From Geodermatophilus siccatus (GTDB lineage: Bacteria; Actinomycetota; Actinomycetes; Mycobacteriales; Geodermatophilaceae): 64,000 bases of DNA. Shown here piece after piece: positions 44,325-53,795 of this stretch (position 1 is the stretch's first letter; each line of letters opens with the position of its first letter). The position numbers and the translations under genes are program-made. The stretch covers positions 124,001 through 188,000 of the forward strand of contig NZ_FNHE01000009.1 of NCBI RefSeq assembly GCF_900103785.1, written 5' to 3'. Under the pieces are notes generated by a model, which was not told the origin of the DNA, did not search any database, and saw nothing but the letters and a program-made list of their open reading frames with translations.

Positions 44325-44744
44325 TCACCGCAGCACGGCCCAGACGTGCTTGGCGCCGGCGGTGACGTACCAGCCGTGGTCGGTGGCCAGCTCGGCGATG
44401 AGGTAGAGCCCGAGCCCGCCCTCGCTGGGGTCGCGGTTCACGGCGGGGGCGGGCGGGGTGCCCGGCGCGCCGTCGCGGACCTCGATCAGCCAGGCGTTCG
44501 CCAGTGGGCGCACCGTGGCGCGGACCCGGCCGCCGCCGTGCCGCAGTGCGTTGGAGGCCATCTCGTCGAGGGCCAGGACCAGCCGGTCACGCAGGTCGGC
44601 CTGGTGCGGGCCGTCGAGGTGGGCCCGCACCTCGGCGCGGACGACGGGCAGCTCGGCGACGCTCTCGAGGTCCCAGGCGAAGTGCTCGGGGGCCGCGGGC
44701 GGTCGTGCGGACGGCCACAGCTGCCGGGCCGTCTCGCCTGTCAC
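44325..44744 (-). CDS. HATPase_c anti-sigma/RsbW-like regulatory ATP-binding protein 2
   Basis: 139 residues. ALDEMASNALRHG (N-box) and GGLGLYLIAELATDHGW (G-box) mark the GHKL ATPase fold. It is a paralogue of the protein at 31.6-32.1 kb, sharing KHVWA near the end but lacking its C-terminal extension. GTG 44744 has GAGGGG upstream. It probably works in partner switching with STAS proteins and the SpoIIE-type phosphatase. The gene-free 290 bases to its right show no other feature. Confidence 0.82.
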   Translation of the reverse strand: MTGETARQLWPSARPPAAPEHFAWDLESVAELPVVRAEVRAHLDGPHQADLRDRLVLALDEMASNALRHGGGRVRATVRPLANAWLIEVRDGAPGTPPAPAVNRDPSEGGLGLYLIAELATDHGWYVTAGAKHVWAVLR

Positions 44745-45037
44745 GCCGTGGTCCCCTCACGTGCTCGTCCCGCCCGGAGGCGCCCCCTGGCCTCGCCCGT
44801 TGGGCGCGGCCGACCGTCGGCTCGCGAGCGAGTCGAACACCTGCGTATGGGTCAGCGCAGGCGGTCTCAAACATCGTGAGGCAGCTGTCACACCCCGGCC
44901 GGCGCAGGGGTGTCGCGGCGACCAGCCAGGACTGCTGAGCGAGGACGGCCTGGACACCCGCGCGCTGCTCGTCGTCGCCGTCGCCGTCGACCCCGTGCTG
45001 CCCGGCCTGGACCGCCTCGCTCGTCCCCTCCGAGGGC

Positions 45038-45361
45038 TCAGTGCGTGCTGCCCCCCAGGTTCAGCAGCACGACGCCGGCCACGACCAGCACCAGCCCGAG
45101 GAACTGCCAGGGGGACAGGGACTGGCCCAGGAACGTGGCGCCGATCGCGGCCACCGCGGCGGTGCCCGCGCCGGACCAGACCGCGTACGCGACGCCGACC
45201 GGCATGGTCTCCACCACCTGGGCGAGCAGCACGAACGACAGCGCGTACCCGGCGAGCACGACGAGGGTGGGCACGGGCACGGTGAAGCCGTTCGTGCGGG
45301 GCAGCAGCGAGGTCGCGGCGACCTCGCTGGCGATGGCACAGGCCAGCAGGACGTAGGGCAC
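45038..45361 (-). CDS. Small multidrug resistance (SMR) family exporter
   Basis: 107 residues with four helices. Glu13 in IASEVAATSLL is the coupling Glu of the EmrE family. TNGFTVPVPTLVVLAGYALSFVLLAQVVETMPVGVAYAVWSGAGT is the classical SMR core, and FLGQSLSPWQFLGLVLVVAGVVLLNL the last helix. It exports quaternary ammonium compounds or guanidinium-like cations in exchange for protons. It lies 20 bases after thiE on the same strand and may be the last gene of the TPP-controlled operon, which would be odd for an SMR protein; it could export a thiazole or pyrimidine by-product. Confidence 0.92.
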   Translation of the reverse strand: MPYVLLACAIASEVAATSLLPRTNGFTVPVPTLVVLAGYALSFVLLAQVVETMPVGVAYAVWSGAGTAAVAAIGATFLGQSLSPWQFLGLVLVVAGVVLLNLGGSTH

Positions 45362-45381
45362 CCGGCGATCGTGCCCCGGGG

Positions 45382-46766
<1,385 letters not shown>

Positions 46767-46967
46767 TCAGCCTCCTGCGGTCGGGGCGAGGACCTCGAGG
46801 GTGTCGCCGGGGGAGAGGTGCGTCGCCGGCCAGCTGCTGCGGGGGACGACGTCCCCGTTCAGCGCCACCGCGACCCGGTCGTGCGCGCCGCTGCGTGCGG
46901 CGACCAGGTCGGCGACGGTGGCGTCCGCGGCCAGCTGGGTGTCCTCGCCGTTGACGGTGACCTGCAT
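46767..46967 (-). CDS. thiS: Sulfur carrier protein ThiS
   Basis: 66 residues. MQVTVNGEDTQLAADATVADLV is the ubiquitin-like fold, and the C-terminus ends APTAGG; the terminal Gly-Gly is the thiocarboxylate site. It is the sulfur donor to ThiG, directly adjacent. Start 5 bases after the thiO stop. Confidence 0.95.
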   Translation of the reverse strand: MQVTVNGEDTQLAADATVADLVAARSGAHDRVAVALNGDVVPRSSWPATHLSPGDTLEVLAPTAGG

Positions 46968-46972
46968 GACGG

Positions 46973-48082
46973 TTACCTCCCGAAGCGGTCGGCGGTGAAG
47001 GGAGCGGCGAGCTCGGGCAGCCTGCCCGTGGCCAGCAGCTCGGCGGTCACCTCGGCGGTGACCGGGGTGAGCAGCACGCCGTTGCGGTGGTGCCCGGTGG
47101 CCAGCACCAGGCCCGGCAGCGGGCCGGGACCCAGGAGCGGGGCGTTGTCCGGCGTGCCCGGGCGCCACCGGGCCAGCGTCTCGACCAGCTCCAGCTCGCT
47201 GATCCCGGGGACGACGTCGATCGCGTCGTGCAGCAGGTCGTGGACCCCGCCCGCGGTGACGGTCGGGTCGAACCCGCGGTCCTCGGTCGTCGCGCCGACG
47301 ATGAGCCGGTCGCCCGCGTAGGGCACCAGGTAGACGGGCCGGCCGCGGACCAGCGCGCGCACCGTGCCCTCGAGCAGGTCGCTCGCGCCGGCCAGCCGCA
47401 GGATCTGGCCCTTCACCGGGCGCACCGGCAGCGCCGGGACCCCGGGCAGGCGGCCGCTGTGCGCGCCGAGCGCCAGGACGACGGTGCCGGCCGCCACCGT
47501 GCCGCCGTCCGCCGTCTCCAGGCCCGCCGCCCGGCCGCCGACGACGCGCAGCTCGGTGACCCGGTCGCGCACCAGGCGCACGCCGGCGTCCAGCGCGGCG
47601 ACCAGCAGCGCGGCGTGCAGGGCCCGGCCGTCGACGGAGTGGTCGCCGGCGACGAGCAGCCCGCCGCGCACCCGGGGGGTGAGCGAGGGCTCGCGGCGGC
47701 GGGCCTCCCGCGGGGTGAGCCGCTCGGCGTCCAGGCCCAGCTCCCGTTGGAAGGCGTGCAGCGCGGCGAGCTCGCGGACGTCGTCCTCGTCGAAGCCGAC
47801 GACGAGCGTGCCCGCCGTGCGCAGTCCGACCGGGGTGCCGCTGGCCCGCTCGACCTCCGCGGCGAAGGCGGGCCAGCGCTCGACCGAGGCCAGGCCCAGC
47901 CGCAGCAGCGCCTCCTCGCGGTAGCCGGCCTCGGTGACCGGGGCGAGCATCCCGGCCGCGGCGGCCGACGCGCCGGTACCGGGGGAGTCGTCGACGACGG
48001 TGACCGAGAGCCCACGCCTGGCCGCCTGCCAGGCCGTGGCCAGCCCGATGAGCCCCCCGCCGGCGACCACGACGTCGCTCAT
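46973..48082 (-). CDS. thiO: Glycine oxidase ThiO
   Basis: 369 residues. DVVVAGGGLIGLATAWQAARRGLSVTVVDD is the FAD Rossmann motif, GASAAAAGMLAP the DAO-family second block, and LATGHHRNGVLLTPVTAEVTAELL the C-terminal block. It oxidises glycine to the imine used by ThiG, the aerobic route. The ATG overlaps the cytX stop by four bases (ATGA), and thiS follows. Confidence 0.94.
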   Translation of the reverse strand: MSDVVVAGGGLIGLATAWQAARRGLSVTVVDDSPGTGASAAAAGMLAPVTEAGYREEALLRLGLASVERWPAFAAEVERASGTPVGLRTAGTLVVGFDEDDVRELAALHAFQRELGLDAERLTPREARRREPSLTPRVRGGLLVAGDHSVDGRALHAALLVAALDAGVRLVRDRVTELRVVGGRAAGLETADGGTVAAGTVVLALGAHSGRLPGVPALPVRPVKGQILRLAGASDLLEGTVRALVRGRPVYLVPYAGDRLIVGATTEDRGFDPTVTAGGVHDLLHDAIDVVPGISELELVETLARWRPGTPDNAPLLGPGPLPGLVLATGHHRNGVLLTPVTAEVTAELLATGRLPELAAPFTADRFGR

Positions 48083-49425
48083 GCCGGCAGTCTCCGCCGG
48101 TGCAGCCACCCCGGCAGGCAGATCAGCGCGGTGAGCAGCACCGCGACACCCAGGCCCACCAGCGACGCCGACCAGCCGTTGGCCGGGTCGATGCCGAGGT
48201 CGGCCTGGCGGGCGGTCCACCACGCCGTCCAGCCGGCGCCGGGGCCCGCGAAGTAGGTGGGCAGCGTGAGCTGGTAGGCGAGGAAGCCGGCGAGCCACGG
48301 CAGCAGGAGCAGCGGCCGGGCGGGGGCGGTGTCGGAGGTGTCCCAGGCGCCGCGGGGGGTGGTGGAGTAGGCGACGGCGAAGACGCCGACCAGTGGGACG
48401 AACACCGCGCCGATGAGGAAGAGGAACGGCTCGTAGGCGGCGATGTCGAAGGTCAGCGCCAGCAGCGTCGCGACGGTGCCGACGGCCAGCGCGAGCAGCC
48501 GGCGGTCGGCGCGGGCGACGAGGTTCTGGGTCGAGATCGCGGTGGAGTAGACGTTGGCGAAGGCCTCGTCGAGCTCGACGGCGACCAGCACGAGCACCGC
48601 CACGGCGCCGAGTGGGACGGCGAGCAGCGCGTCGATGACGTCGAGCCCGGAGCTGCCGTAGGCGGCCAGCGCCAGGACGCCGAGGGTGAACATCGCGACG
48701 GTGGCCAGGCCGTAGCCGAGCGAGGCCCCGGTGAACGCCGCCCGGCCGCTGCGCGCGTGCCGCGTGTAGTCGGCGACCAGCGGGAACCAGGAGATCGGCA
48801 GGGCGATGACGATGTCCGCCGCCGTCCAGAAGGACGTCGCCGCGCCGTTCGCCAGCGGCGGCAGCGGCTCGGCGAGCACCTCGACGAAGAGGTAGACGAC
48901 CGCGGCCAGCGCCGCCCAGACGGCGTAGCGGGCCAGCACCCGGGCCACGCCGAGCGGGCGCAGCGCCATCGCGGTGGCCAGTCCGCCGGCGACCAGCACG
49001 AACGGCCAGCGCGGCGCGTCGAGCACCCGCGACGCGGCCTCGGCGATGATCACGATCTCGAAGGTCGCCCAGCCGACGCACTGCACGAGGTTGAGCGCGG
49101 TGGGCAGCGCGGAGGCGCGGCGGCCGAGCAGCCCGCGCAGCAGCACCATCGTCGGCACCCGCTCCCGCGCGCCGGCCGCGGCGGCCAGCCCGAGGAGGAC
49201 CGCGCCGATCGCGGCGCCGACGACGATCGCGCCGAGCGTCGTCGACAGCGGCCGGCCCGGGAGGACGACGAACACCGCGGCGACCGGCAGCAGCAGGCTG
49301 ACGCCGAGGTTGGCCCACAGGCCGAAGGAGTCGCGCAGGCCCAGCGTGGTGGCGGGGGCCTGGTCGAGGGTGAGGGGCGCGTCCGCGGTGGGCGCGCTGG
49401 TGCGGACGTCGTCCGACGTGCTCAT
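48079..49425 (-). CDS. cytX: CytX-like hydroxymethylpyrimidine transporter (NCS1 family)
   Basis: 448 residues, about 12 helices; LGLRDSFGLWANLGVSLLLP is the NCS1 opening, and ADIVIALPISWFPLVADYTRHAR the conserved helix-5/6 block. First gene after a TPP riboswitch, so the substrate is probably the thiamine pyrimidine HMP rather than cytosine. Coupled by ATGA to thiO. With no thiC in the window, imported HMP would feed the thiazole branch encoded next. Confidence 0.88.
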   Translation of the reverse strand: MSTSDDVRTSAPTADAPLTLDQAPATTLGLRDSFGLWANLGVSLLLPVAAVFVVLPGRPLSTTLGAIVVGAAIGAVLLGLAAAAGARERVPTMVLLRGLLGRRASALPTALNLVQCVGWATFEIVIIAEAASRVLDAPRWPFVLVAGGLATAMALRPLGVARVLARYAVWAALAAVVYLFVEVLAEPLPPLANGAATSFWTAADIVIALPISWFPLVADYTRHARSGRAAFTGASLGYGLATVAMFTLGVLALAAYGSSGLDVIDALLAVPLGAVAVLVLVAVELDEAFANVYSTAISTQNLVARADRRLLALAVGTVATLLALTFDIAAYEPFLFLIGAVFVPLVGVFAVAYSTTPRGAWDTSDTAPARPLLLLPWLAGFLAYQLTLPTYFAGPGAGWTAWWTARQADLGIDPANGWSASLVGLGVAVLLTALICLPGWLHRRRLPA

Positions 49426-49431
49426 GGTCGC

Positions 49432-49512
49432 TCCCTACGCCGGCATTACCCGGTCAGGTTCCAGCGGTCGGCGACGCGTCGAGTCGCCCTCTCAGCCCGG
49501 TCCGCCCGAGCT
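49432..49512 (-). ncRNA. TPP riboswitch (THI element) controlling the thi operon
   Basis: On the minus strand the conserved parts occur in order: CGGACCGGGCTGAGAGGG, a variable stem (GACTCGACGCGTCGCC), then CTGGAACCTGACCGGGTAA and TGCCGGCGTAGGGA. The last block ends 6 bases before the cytX ATG, so the ribosome site (GGGAGCG) overlaps the element and control is probably at translation. It represses cytX-thiO-thiS-thiG-thiE when TPP is plentiful. Its 5' end abuts the divergent TenA gene, so the two promoters are packed together. Confidence 0.95.
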
Positions 49513-49561
49513 CCCGCACATGGCGCTGCCCACAGTAACCCCGACGCGTACGGTCGCCGCC

Positions 49562-50161
49562 GTGCCGGTCACCGACCTCCCGTCCCGCCATCCCGACGCC
49601 TGGCGGGCAGCGACCCGCCACGCGTTCCTCGGCGCCGTGCGCGACGGGACGATCCCGGTCGCCGCCTTCGACACCTGGCTGGTGCAGGACGCGCGCTTCG
49701 TCGCCGACCTGCTGCGCTTCCAGGCCCGGCTGCTGGCCCGCGTCCCCCGGCCGGCGCAGGCCGTCCTCGCCGGCGGGCTGGTCGCGCTCGTCGACGAGCT
49801 GGCCTGGTTCGAGGAGCAGGCCGCCCTCCGCGGGCTGGACCTCGGCACGCCCGCGTTGCCGGCCACCGCCGCCTACGCGGAGCTGCTCGGGCGGCTCGAC
49901 GACGCCGACGTCGGGACGGCGCTGACCGCGCTGTGGACGATCGAGCGCACCTACCTCGACGCCTGGTCGCACGCGCGGCCCGGCGCGGAGGGGTACCACG
50001 CCTTCGTCGAGCACTGGACGCAGCCCGGGTTCGCCGACTACGTCGCCGGCCTGGAGGCGGCGGCGGACGGCGTCCCCGCACCCGACGCCGACGCGGTGTT
50101 CACCGAGGTGGTCGCCGCCGAGACTGCCTTCTGGGCGATGGCGCAGGACTCGGCGTGGTGA
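49562..50161 (+). CDS. TenA/THI-4 family protein 1 (divergent active site)
   Basis: 199 residues from GTG 49562; ATG 49520 would run into the riboswitch 5' side. HAFLGAVRDGTIPVAAFDTWLVQDARFVADLLRFQARLLARVP is the TenA helix pair with Asp in VQDARF. The thiaminase Cys block is replaced by LTALWTIERTYLDAW, so it likely lacks thiaminase-II activity and belongs to the TenA_E-like branch. The last seven codons (MAQDSAW, stop) are the first copy of a 26-bp repeat that leads into the second TenA gene. Confidence 0.82.
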   Translation: MPVTDLPSRHPDAWRAATRHAFLGAVRDGTIPVAAFDTWLVQDARFVADLLRFQARLLARVPRPAQAVLAGGLVALVDELAWFEEQAALRGLDLGTPALPATAAYAELLGRLDDADVGTALTALWTIERTYLDAWSHARPGAEGYHAFVEHWTQPGFADYVAGLEAAADGVPAPDADAVFTEVVAAETAFWAMAQDSAW

Positions 50162-50288
50162 GCATGGCGCAGGACTCGGCGCGGTGAGCATGGCGCAGGA
50201 CTCGGCGTGGTGAGCATGGCGCAGGACTCGGCGCGGTGAGCATGGCGCAGGACTGGGCGCGGTGAGCATGGCGGTGGAGGCGGCGTGA
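50138..50288 (+). repeat. 26-bp tandem repeat of micro-ORFs between two TenA genes
   Basis: ATGs stand at 50138, 50164, 50190, 50216, 50242 and 50268, exactly 26 bases apart. Units 1-5 read ATGGCGCAGGACTCGGCG-T/C-GG-TGA-GC: seven sense codons (MAQDSAW or MAQDSAR; unit 5 MAQDWAR), a stop, and two bases before the next ATG. T and C alternate in units 1-4. Unit 6 diverges (MAVEAA, stop), and its TGA overlaps the GTG of the next TenA gene as GTGA. Unit 1 is the real 3' end of TenA gene 1. Confidence 0.95.
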
Positions 50289-50902
50289 CGATCTCCACGG
50301 ACCTCTGGGAGGCCAACGCCGACCTGGCCGCGGCGGCGCTGGCGCACCCGTTCGTCGCGGGCATCGGCGACGGCACGCTGCCCCGGGAGCGCTTCGCCGG
50401 CTACGTCGCCCAGGACGCCTTCTTCCTCGAGTCCTTCGCCCGCGCCTACGCCCTCGGTGTCGCGCACAGCCCCGACCGGGCCACCCTCGACGCCTTCGCC
50501 GACCTGCTGGTCGGCGTCCGCGAGGAGCTGCGGCTGCACGCCGGCTACGCCGCTCGCTGGGGCATCGACCTCGCCGGCGTCGAGCCGCTGCCGGCGACCA
50601 CCGCCTACACCGACTTCCTGCTGGCCACGGCGTCCCTCGGCGGGGTCGGCGCCACCTGCGCCGCGATGACCCCGTGCATGCGGCTCTACGCGCACCTGGG
50701 CCGGTCGCTGTCGGCCGAGCGCGCCGGGGACTACGCCGAGTGGGTCACCACCTACGCCGACCCGGGCTTCGAGGAACTCGCCGCCGGCCTGGAGCGGCTG
50801 CTCGACCGGCACGGCTCCGACGTCCCCGCAGTGCGGACGGCGTACCGGCGGGCGATGCAGCTGGAGGTCGGCTTCTTCGACGCCGCCTGGCGCGGGGTCT
50901 GA
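50285..50902 (+). CDS. tenA: TenA thiaminase II-type protein 2
   Basis: 205 residues. YVAQDAFFLESFARAYALG carries the catalytic Asp, CAAMTPCMRLYAHLG the active-site Cys block, YAEWVTTYADPGFEEL the Tyr pair, and LEVGFFDAAW the C-terminal Glu. All point to an active TenA that salvages HMP from degraded thiamine. The GTG at 50285 overlaps the stop of the last micro-ORF, and GGTGGAGG lies 4 bases upstream. With TenA 1 and the opposite thi operon this is a thiamine salvage and synthesis locus. Confidence 0.93.
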   Translation: MTISTDLWEANADLAAAALAHPFVAGIGDGTLPRERFAGYVAQDAFFLESFARAYALGVAHSPDRATLDAFADLLVGVREELRLHAGYAARWGIDLAGVEPLPATTAYTDFLLATASLGGVGATCAAMTPCMRLYAHLGRSLSAERAGDYAEWVTTYADPGFEELAAGLERLLDRHGSDVPAVRTAYRRAMQLEVGFFDAAWRGV

Positions 50903-50908
50903 CCCTCC

Positions 50909-50924
50909 GGTTCCACGTGGAACC
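50909..50924. repeat. CACGTG-centred perfect palindrome (parS-like), copy 2
   Basis: GGTTCCACGTGGAACC, a 16-bp perfect palindrome containing the same 14-mer as 15164-15177. It starts 7 bases after the tenA stop and precedes a convergent methyltransferase gene, where it could also act as a terminator stem. Confidence 0.45.
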
Positions 50925-50988
50925 AGCGGCGTGCACCGGACGGCCCCGCGGAGCAGGTGGGAGGGGCGCGGGGCAGTGAGCTCGCCCC

Positions 50989-51873
50989 TCACCGGGTGGG
51001 CGTGCGCCCCCAGGCGAGGAAGAAGAGGTCGGGGACGACCAGCGTCTCGGGCGTGGTGAGGTGGCGCCGAGCCGCTGCGTCCAGCTCCTCGAGCTCGCCC
51101 TCGTCGGCCAGGCCCAGGCCCAGGATCGGCGCGCGCAGCGAGCCGACCAGGTCGGCGAGGGCGGTCCGCCGGGAGTGCCCCGGGGGACACACCGGAGCCC
51201 GGACCTCGACGGTGACGTCGGCCAGCCCTGCCTGGCGGTACAGCTCGGCCAGGCGGCGACCGAGGTGGGGATCAGCGCCCGCACGGGCCAGGGCACGGGT
51301 GAGCAGGTCGAAGAGCCGGTCGACGGCGGGGTGCGGCGGATGGCAGACCGGGTGGTCGGCATCGGGCTCCATGCCGACCACCCAGCCGCCCGGCCGGGCC
51401 AGCCGGACCAGTTCGGTGAGCACATCTGCCGGCTGCGGCAGTCCGATCAGCAGGGTCCGGGTGTGGACCACGTCGAACGTGGCGGACGGCAGGCCGGTGT
51501 GCTGCGCGTCCGCGCAGACCAGCGCCACGTTGCCCCAACCGCGGCCCGCGGCGAGACCCGCCGCGAGCTCGATCAGGGCCGGATCGGAGTCCAGCCCCAC
51601 GACCCGCCCGGTCGGGCCGACGCGCTCCACCAGCAGCTCGAGGGCGCCACGGGGGCCGCAGCCGACGTCGATCGCCTGCTGTCCCGGCCCCAGTGCCGTG
51701 CGCTCGAGCAGGACCCGGCTCAGCGGTGCCAGCTCCTCGGCCTGCCTCTGCAGCCGCGCGGTCTCCCCGCGGCTGCGACCCACCGCGAACGCGGTGTCGG
51801 TGGCAGCGTGCGGCTGCCCGGACTCGTGGCCGGACCAGGCCGCACCTGGTCCGGCCCCCACGGACTCGGGCAT
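50989..51873 (-). CDS. Class I SAM-dependent methyltransferase
   Basis: 294 residues from ATG 51873 (GGGAGCCCACC upstream). AIDVGCGPRGALELL is motif I, GLDSDPALIELA motif II, VCADAQHTGLPSATFDVVHT motif III/post I, and ARPGGWVVGMEPDAD the post motif. The C-terminal part (ADEGELEELDAAARRHL) is typical of UbiE/small-molecule O- or C-methyltransferases. The substrate is unknown. It converges on tenA, and the gap to the next gene (51874-52129) holds nothing recognisable. Confidence 0.9.
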   Translation of the reverse strand: MPESVGAGPGAAWSGHESGQPHAATDTAFAVGRSRGETARLQRQAEELAPLSRVLLERTALGPGQQAIDVGCGPRGALELLVERVGPTGRVVGLDSDPALIELAAGLAAGRGWGNVALVCADAQHTGLPSATFDVVHTRTLLIGLPQPADVLTELVRLARPGGWVVGMEPDADHPVCHPPHPAVDRLFDLLTRALARAGADPHLGRRLAELYRQAGLADVTVEVRAPVCPPGHSRRTALADLVGSLRAPILGLGLADEGELEELDAAARRHLTTPETLVVPDLFFLAWGRTPTR

Positions 51874-52129
51874 GGTGGGCTCCCGTGTGCGTCCCGACGC
51901 CCAGCGCATCGCCGGGCGCGACCATGCTTCTCCCTCCCCACCCGAGAGCCAACGGGTCCGCCTCCGGCGGTGCGGTCGAACGTCACGGACCTGGGTGTGG
52001 TCCGCCACCGCCGGGCGAGGAGGTGGGCCAGGAGCGCGTGCGTCGGTGCTCATGTCGCCTGGCGCGGGCGACCTGCGGGGACCCCACCCCCGCGAGGCCT
52101 GGTGTGCAGGACGCTGCTTGACTCCCCCC

Positions 52130-52300
52130 ATGGTCGCGCCGATCCCCGAGCCGGGTCCGAGCATCGATCCGACCGAGCCGGTGCCCGACGACCCGGGCGA
52201 GCTGCTCCCCGACGCGCCGGAGCCCCTCCCGCCCCCGCCGATCGAGCCGACACCCGACGACCCCGGGGGCGACCCGGGCGGCGTCCCGGAACCCGCCTGA
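52130..52300 (+). CDS. Small acidic Pro-rich protein
   Basis: 56 residues, nearly half Pro with Asp/Glu (PEPGPSIDPTEPVPDDPGE); no fold expected. Short Pro/Glu proteins of this kind occur in this group of actinobacteria, but this one has no clear ribosome site, so it could be a chance frame. Confidence 0.4.
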   Translation: MVAPIPEPGPSIDPTEPVPDDPGELLPDAPEPLPPPPIEPTPDDPGGDPGGVPEPA

Positions 52301-52389
52301 AGGCCGCGAGCGACGAACTCGTGGCCATCGAGCCGTGATCGCCACGAGTTCGTCGATCTCGCCGGGACGGACGGCGGAGGTCCAGCCGC

Positions 52390-53682
52390 TCAGCCGAGGA
52401 CGAAGCCCAGCAGCAGGTGGCCGTTCAGCCCGATGATGAGGGCCGCGACCACCGCACCGGCGACGGTGGTCACCCGCCGGTTCACCCAGCCGCCCATCAG
52501 GTCGCGCCGGCTGGTCAGCCACAGCAGCGGCACCAGCGCGAACGGGATGCCGAACGAGAGCACCACCTGGGACCAGACCAGCGCGGTCGTCGGGTCGCCG
52601 CCGAGCAGCAGCACCAGCAGCGCCGGGGCCAGGGTGATCAGCCGCCGGGCGAGCACCGGGATGTGCCGGCGCAGGAACCCGGCCATGACGACCTGGCCGG
52701 CGTGCGTGCCGACCGACGACGAGGCGAACCCCGAGGCCAGCAGCGCGAGCGCGAAGGCCAGCGAGGCCCCGGCGCCGAGCTGGTCGCCGAGCCCGGCGTG
52801 CACGCCCTCCAGCGAGCCGGCGTCGCCCCCGCCGGTGAACAGCTGCGCCGCGATGACCAGCATCGCCGCGTTGACCAGCCCGGCCAGGCCCATGGCCAGC
52901 AGCACGTCGAGCCGCTGGGCCCGCAGCAGGCGGCGCCGCCCCTCGGCCGAGCGCCCGGCGGTGACGACGTCGCCGTAGCGGCCCGGGGTGAGCGCGGAGT
53001 GCACGTAGATGACGTGCGGCATCACCGTCGCGCCGAGGATGCCGGCGGCGAGCACCAGGCTGTCCGGACCGGCGAAGGAGGGCACCAGGCCGCCGGCCAG
53101 CCCGCCCACGTCGACGCCCGAGCCGACCAGCGTGTAGCCGAAGCCCAGCCCGATGACCAGCAGCAGGCCGGTGATCACCCGCTCGAACGGCCGGTGCCCG
53201 CGGGACTGCGCGGCCAGCAGCACGAAGGCGACGACGGCGGTGATCAGCCCGCCGGCGGGCAGCGGGACGCCGAACAGCAGGTTGAGCGCGACCGCGCCGC
53301 CGACGATCTCGGCCAAATCGGTGGCGATCGCGACCGCCTCGGCCTGCAGCCACAGGCCCCGGGTGACCGGCCTGGGCAGCTGCTCGCGGCAGTTGGTGGC
53401 CAGGTCGCGGCCGGTGGCCAGGCCGAGCTTCGCGGTCAGCGACTGGATGAGCATCGCCATGAGGTTGGCCGCGACGATCACCCACAGCAGCGTGTAGCCG
53501 AAGGCGGCGCCGCCGGAGAAGTTGGTCGCGAAGTTGCCCGGGTCCACGTAGGCGACCGCGGCCACGAACGCCGGCCCGAGCAGCGGCCAGACGCGGCGCC
53601 GGCCGGTGGCCTGCGGAGCTCGTCCCGGCGTGCCGACCAGCGTGGTGGGCAGGACGGCGGCCTCGGTCTTCGACAGGTACAC
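52390..53682 (-). CDS. mntH: Nramp-family Mn2+/Fe2+ transporter MntH
   Basis: 430 residues, 11-helix Nramp. DPGN at 47-50 in AYVDPGNFATN and MPHVIYVHS near 219 are the two metal-binding helix breaks, with Asp, Asn and Met ligands all kept. It imports manganese with protons. A GTG start at 53682 gives VYLSKTEA. A DtxR/MntR-like site lies 95 bases upstream. The upstream Mut7-C gene on the same strand ends 105 bases away. Confidence 0.94.
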   Translation of the reverse strand: MYLSKTEAAVLPTTLVGTPGRAPQATGRRRVWPLLGPAFVAAVAYVDPGNFATNFSGGAAFGYTLLWVIVAANLMAMLIQSLTAKLGLATGRDLATNCREQLPRPVTRGLWLQAEAVAIATDLAEIVGGAVALNLLFGVPLPAGGLITAVVAFVLLAAQSRGHRPFERVITGLLLVIGLGFGYTLVGSGVDVGGLAGGLVPSFAGPDSLVLAAGILGATVMPHVIYVHSALTPGRYGDVVTAGRSAEGRRRLLRAQRLDVLLAMGLAGLVNAAMLVIAAQLFTGGGDAGSLEGVHAGLGDQLGAGASLAFALALLASGFASSSVGTHAGQVVMAGFLRRHIPVLARRLITLAPALLVLLLGGDPTTALVWSQVVLSFGIPFALVPLLWLTSRRDLMGGWVNRRVTTVAGAVVAALIIGLNGHLLLGFVLG

Positions 53683-53776
53683 GGCGGCCTCGCAGCGGGG
53701 TGTCAGGCATGGGCGGTCGCTCCTGGACTGCCCGCCCGGGGTGTCACACCGGGGCCAGGCCGTGGCCCCCGGGGGC

Positions 53777-53795
53777 CGAAGTGAGCCTCACCTAC
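53777..53795 (-). promoter_or_regulatory. DtxR/MntR-like box upstream of mntH
   Basis: CGAAGTGAGCCTCACCTAC matches 13 of 19 positions of the DtxR/IdeR consensus by eye, and its centre GTGAGCCTCAC is a perfect palindrome around one base. It lies 95 bases before mntH and overlaps the stop of the Mut7-C gene, which weakens the case. Confidence 0.35.

Noticed and set aside
44745..45037. Small gene between the HATPase and SMR genes
   Set aside because: No frame shows a start site, codon bias or motif; treated as intergenic.
50138..50288. CRISPR-like array
   Set aside because: The 26-bp units are contiguous with no spacers, and the first unit is the end of a coding gene.
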